Part shown: positions 63,649 to 64,000 of the stretch, piece by piece
Position numbering within the stretch: position 1 is the first letter of the stretch
How the letters are laid out: each line of letters opens with the position of its first letter
Assembly: GCF_963678635.1 (NCBI RefSeq)
Contig: NC_087065.1
Coordinates: 35,645,807-35,709,806 of the forward strand
Direction of reading: 5' to 3'
Length of the DNA stretch: 64,000 nt
Source of the DNA: Symsagittifera roscoffensis
Taxonomy: Eukaryota > Xenacoelomorpha > Acoela > Convolutidae
Position numbers and translations under genes: made by a program
The notes under the pieces: generated by a model
Databases searched by the model: none
The model's input: the letters and a program-made list of their open reading frames with translations, nothing else
What the model was told of the DNA's origin: nothing

Positions 63649-64000
63649 TTCTTCAGAAGTAAAAGGATAAAAAATAGTAAAAAGTTTTTGCAAAAATTGA
63701 GAAAAAGTTGAGTATGTTCCCGTTTTGGAAATAGAATAACTCTGCAAACACTTGTGCATGCTTTCTTGGGTAGGGATTGGAAAAACGCAGAAAAATGTTT
63801 GAGCGTCGCAAGAATGTCGGCGCCAAAAAAAAACATTTCAATTCTGTGTTTTTTGTCGATATACTATCGAGAGCTCCTAGAGGGAAGTCAAGTGGGCTTT
63901 TTTGATAGCAGTTTTGTTTTCTGAATATACTATCTTTACTATGCCATCACGATGAACTATGAATTTTTATTTATGACTTTAAAGTAAAATCATCAATTAT
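63649..64000. other. Right edge, no gene seen
   Basis: The minus-strand open frames here overlap each other and the tail of the hypothetical plus-strand frame. They are Phe/Leu/Lys-rich, consistent with chance. Confidence 0.3.

Noticed and set aside
1-64000. Search for CRISPR arrays, bacterial operons, Shine-Dalgarno sites, rRNA genes and phage modules
   Set aside because: None seen. Introns, LINEs, PLEs and satellites show that this is eukaryotic nuclear DNA.

Overview
This is eukaryotic nuclear DNA from an invertebrate metazoan: AT-rich, with GT..AG introns, long non-coding stretches, microsatellites, satellite-type tandem arrays and many decayed retrotransposons. I cannot name the species. 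The mix of CR1/Jockey-like LINEs with PHD-finger ORF1, Penelope-like elements, a Ty3/gypsy element, an unusual QGDPLAM-type reverse transcriptase and hAT-type MITEs fits several invertebrate phyla. There are no rRNA genes, CRISPR arrays or bacterial-style operons, and I found no intact tRNA gene.

Layout. (1) 0.4-9.4 kb: one multi-exon host gene on the minus strand, reconstructed as nine exons whose splice phases agree throughout. It predicts a Ser/Arg-rich, partly coiled-coil, proline-motif protein of about 1,126 residues that I do not recognise. Its two largest introns carry diverged copies of a dispersed repeat. (2) 10.6-16.4 kb: a block of tandem DNA, consisting of a ~166-bp satellite, a 243-bp duplication and a 1,314-bp unit in about 2.4 copies that itself contains satellite-like monomers and a hairpin. 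(3) 16.7-29.3 kb: a retrotransposon cluster. A minus-strand CR1-like LINE and a plus-strand LINE lie head to head, followed by an endonuclease fragment, a Penelope-like element (PLE), another LINE fragment and a plus-strand QGDPLAM-type RT element. (4) 31-39.4 kb: a second PLE beside a second minus-strand LINE, 0.3-kb dispersed repeats, a 173-bp tandem repeat and a third PLE. (5) 40.3-42.4 kb: three diverged repeat copies about 0.93 kb apart. (6) 44.0-44.5 kb: a degenerate ~25-bp minisatellite. (7) 46.9-51.1 kb: a Ty3/gypsy element with gag-pro, RT, RNase H and a DD35E integrase, broken by stops and shifts, for which I could not find LTRs. (8) 52.6-55.4 kb: four ~700-bp units arranged A-B-A-B, a small higher-order repeat. 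(9) 56-63 kb: MITEs, including a hAT-type copy with a perfect 8-bp target-site duplication, and palindromic elements.

The mobile elements all look dead: every RT or polyprotein needs several frame changes, and some catalytic residues are replaced (FCND and YADG in place of xxDD). The only convincing host gene is at the left end. No operon-like or defence system was found. The most unusual material is the structure of the tandem arrays and the repeated PLE/LINE arrangement.
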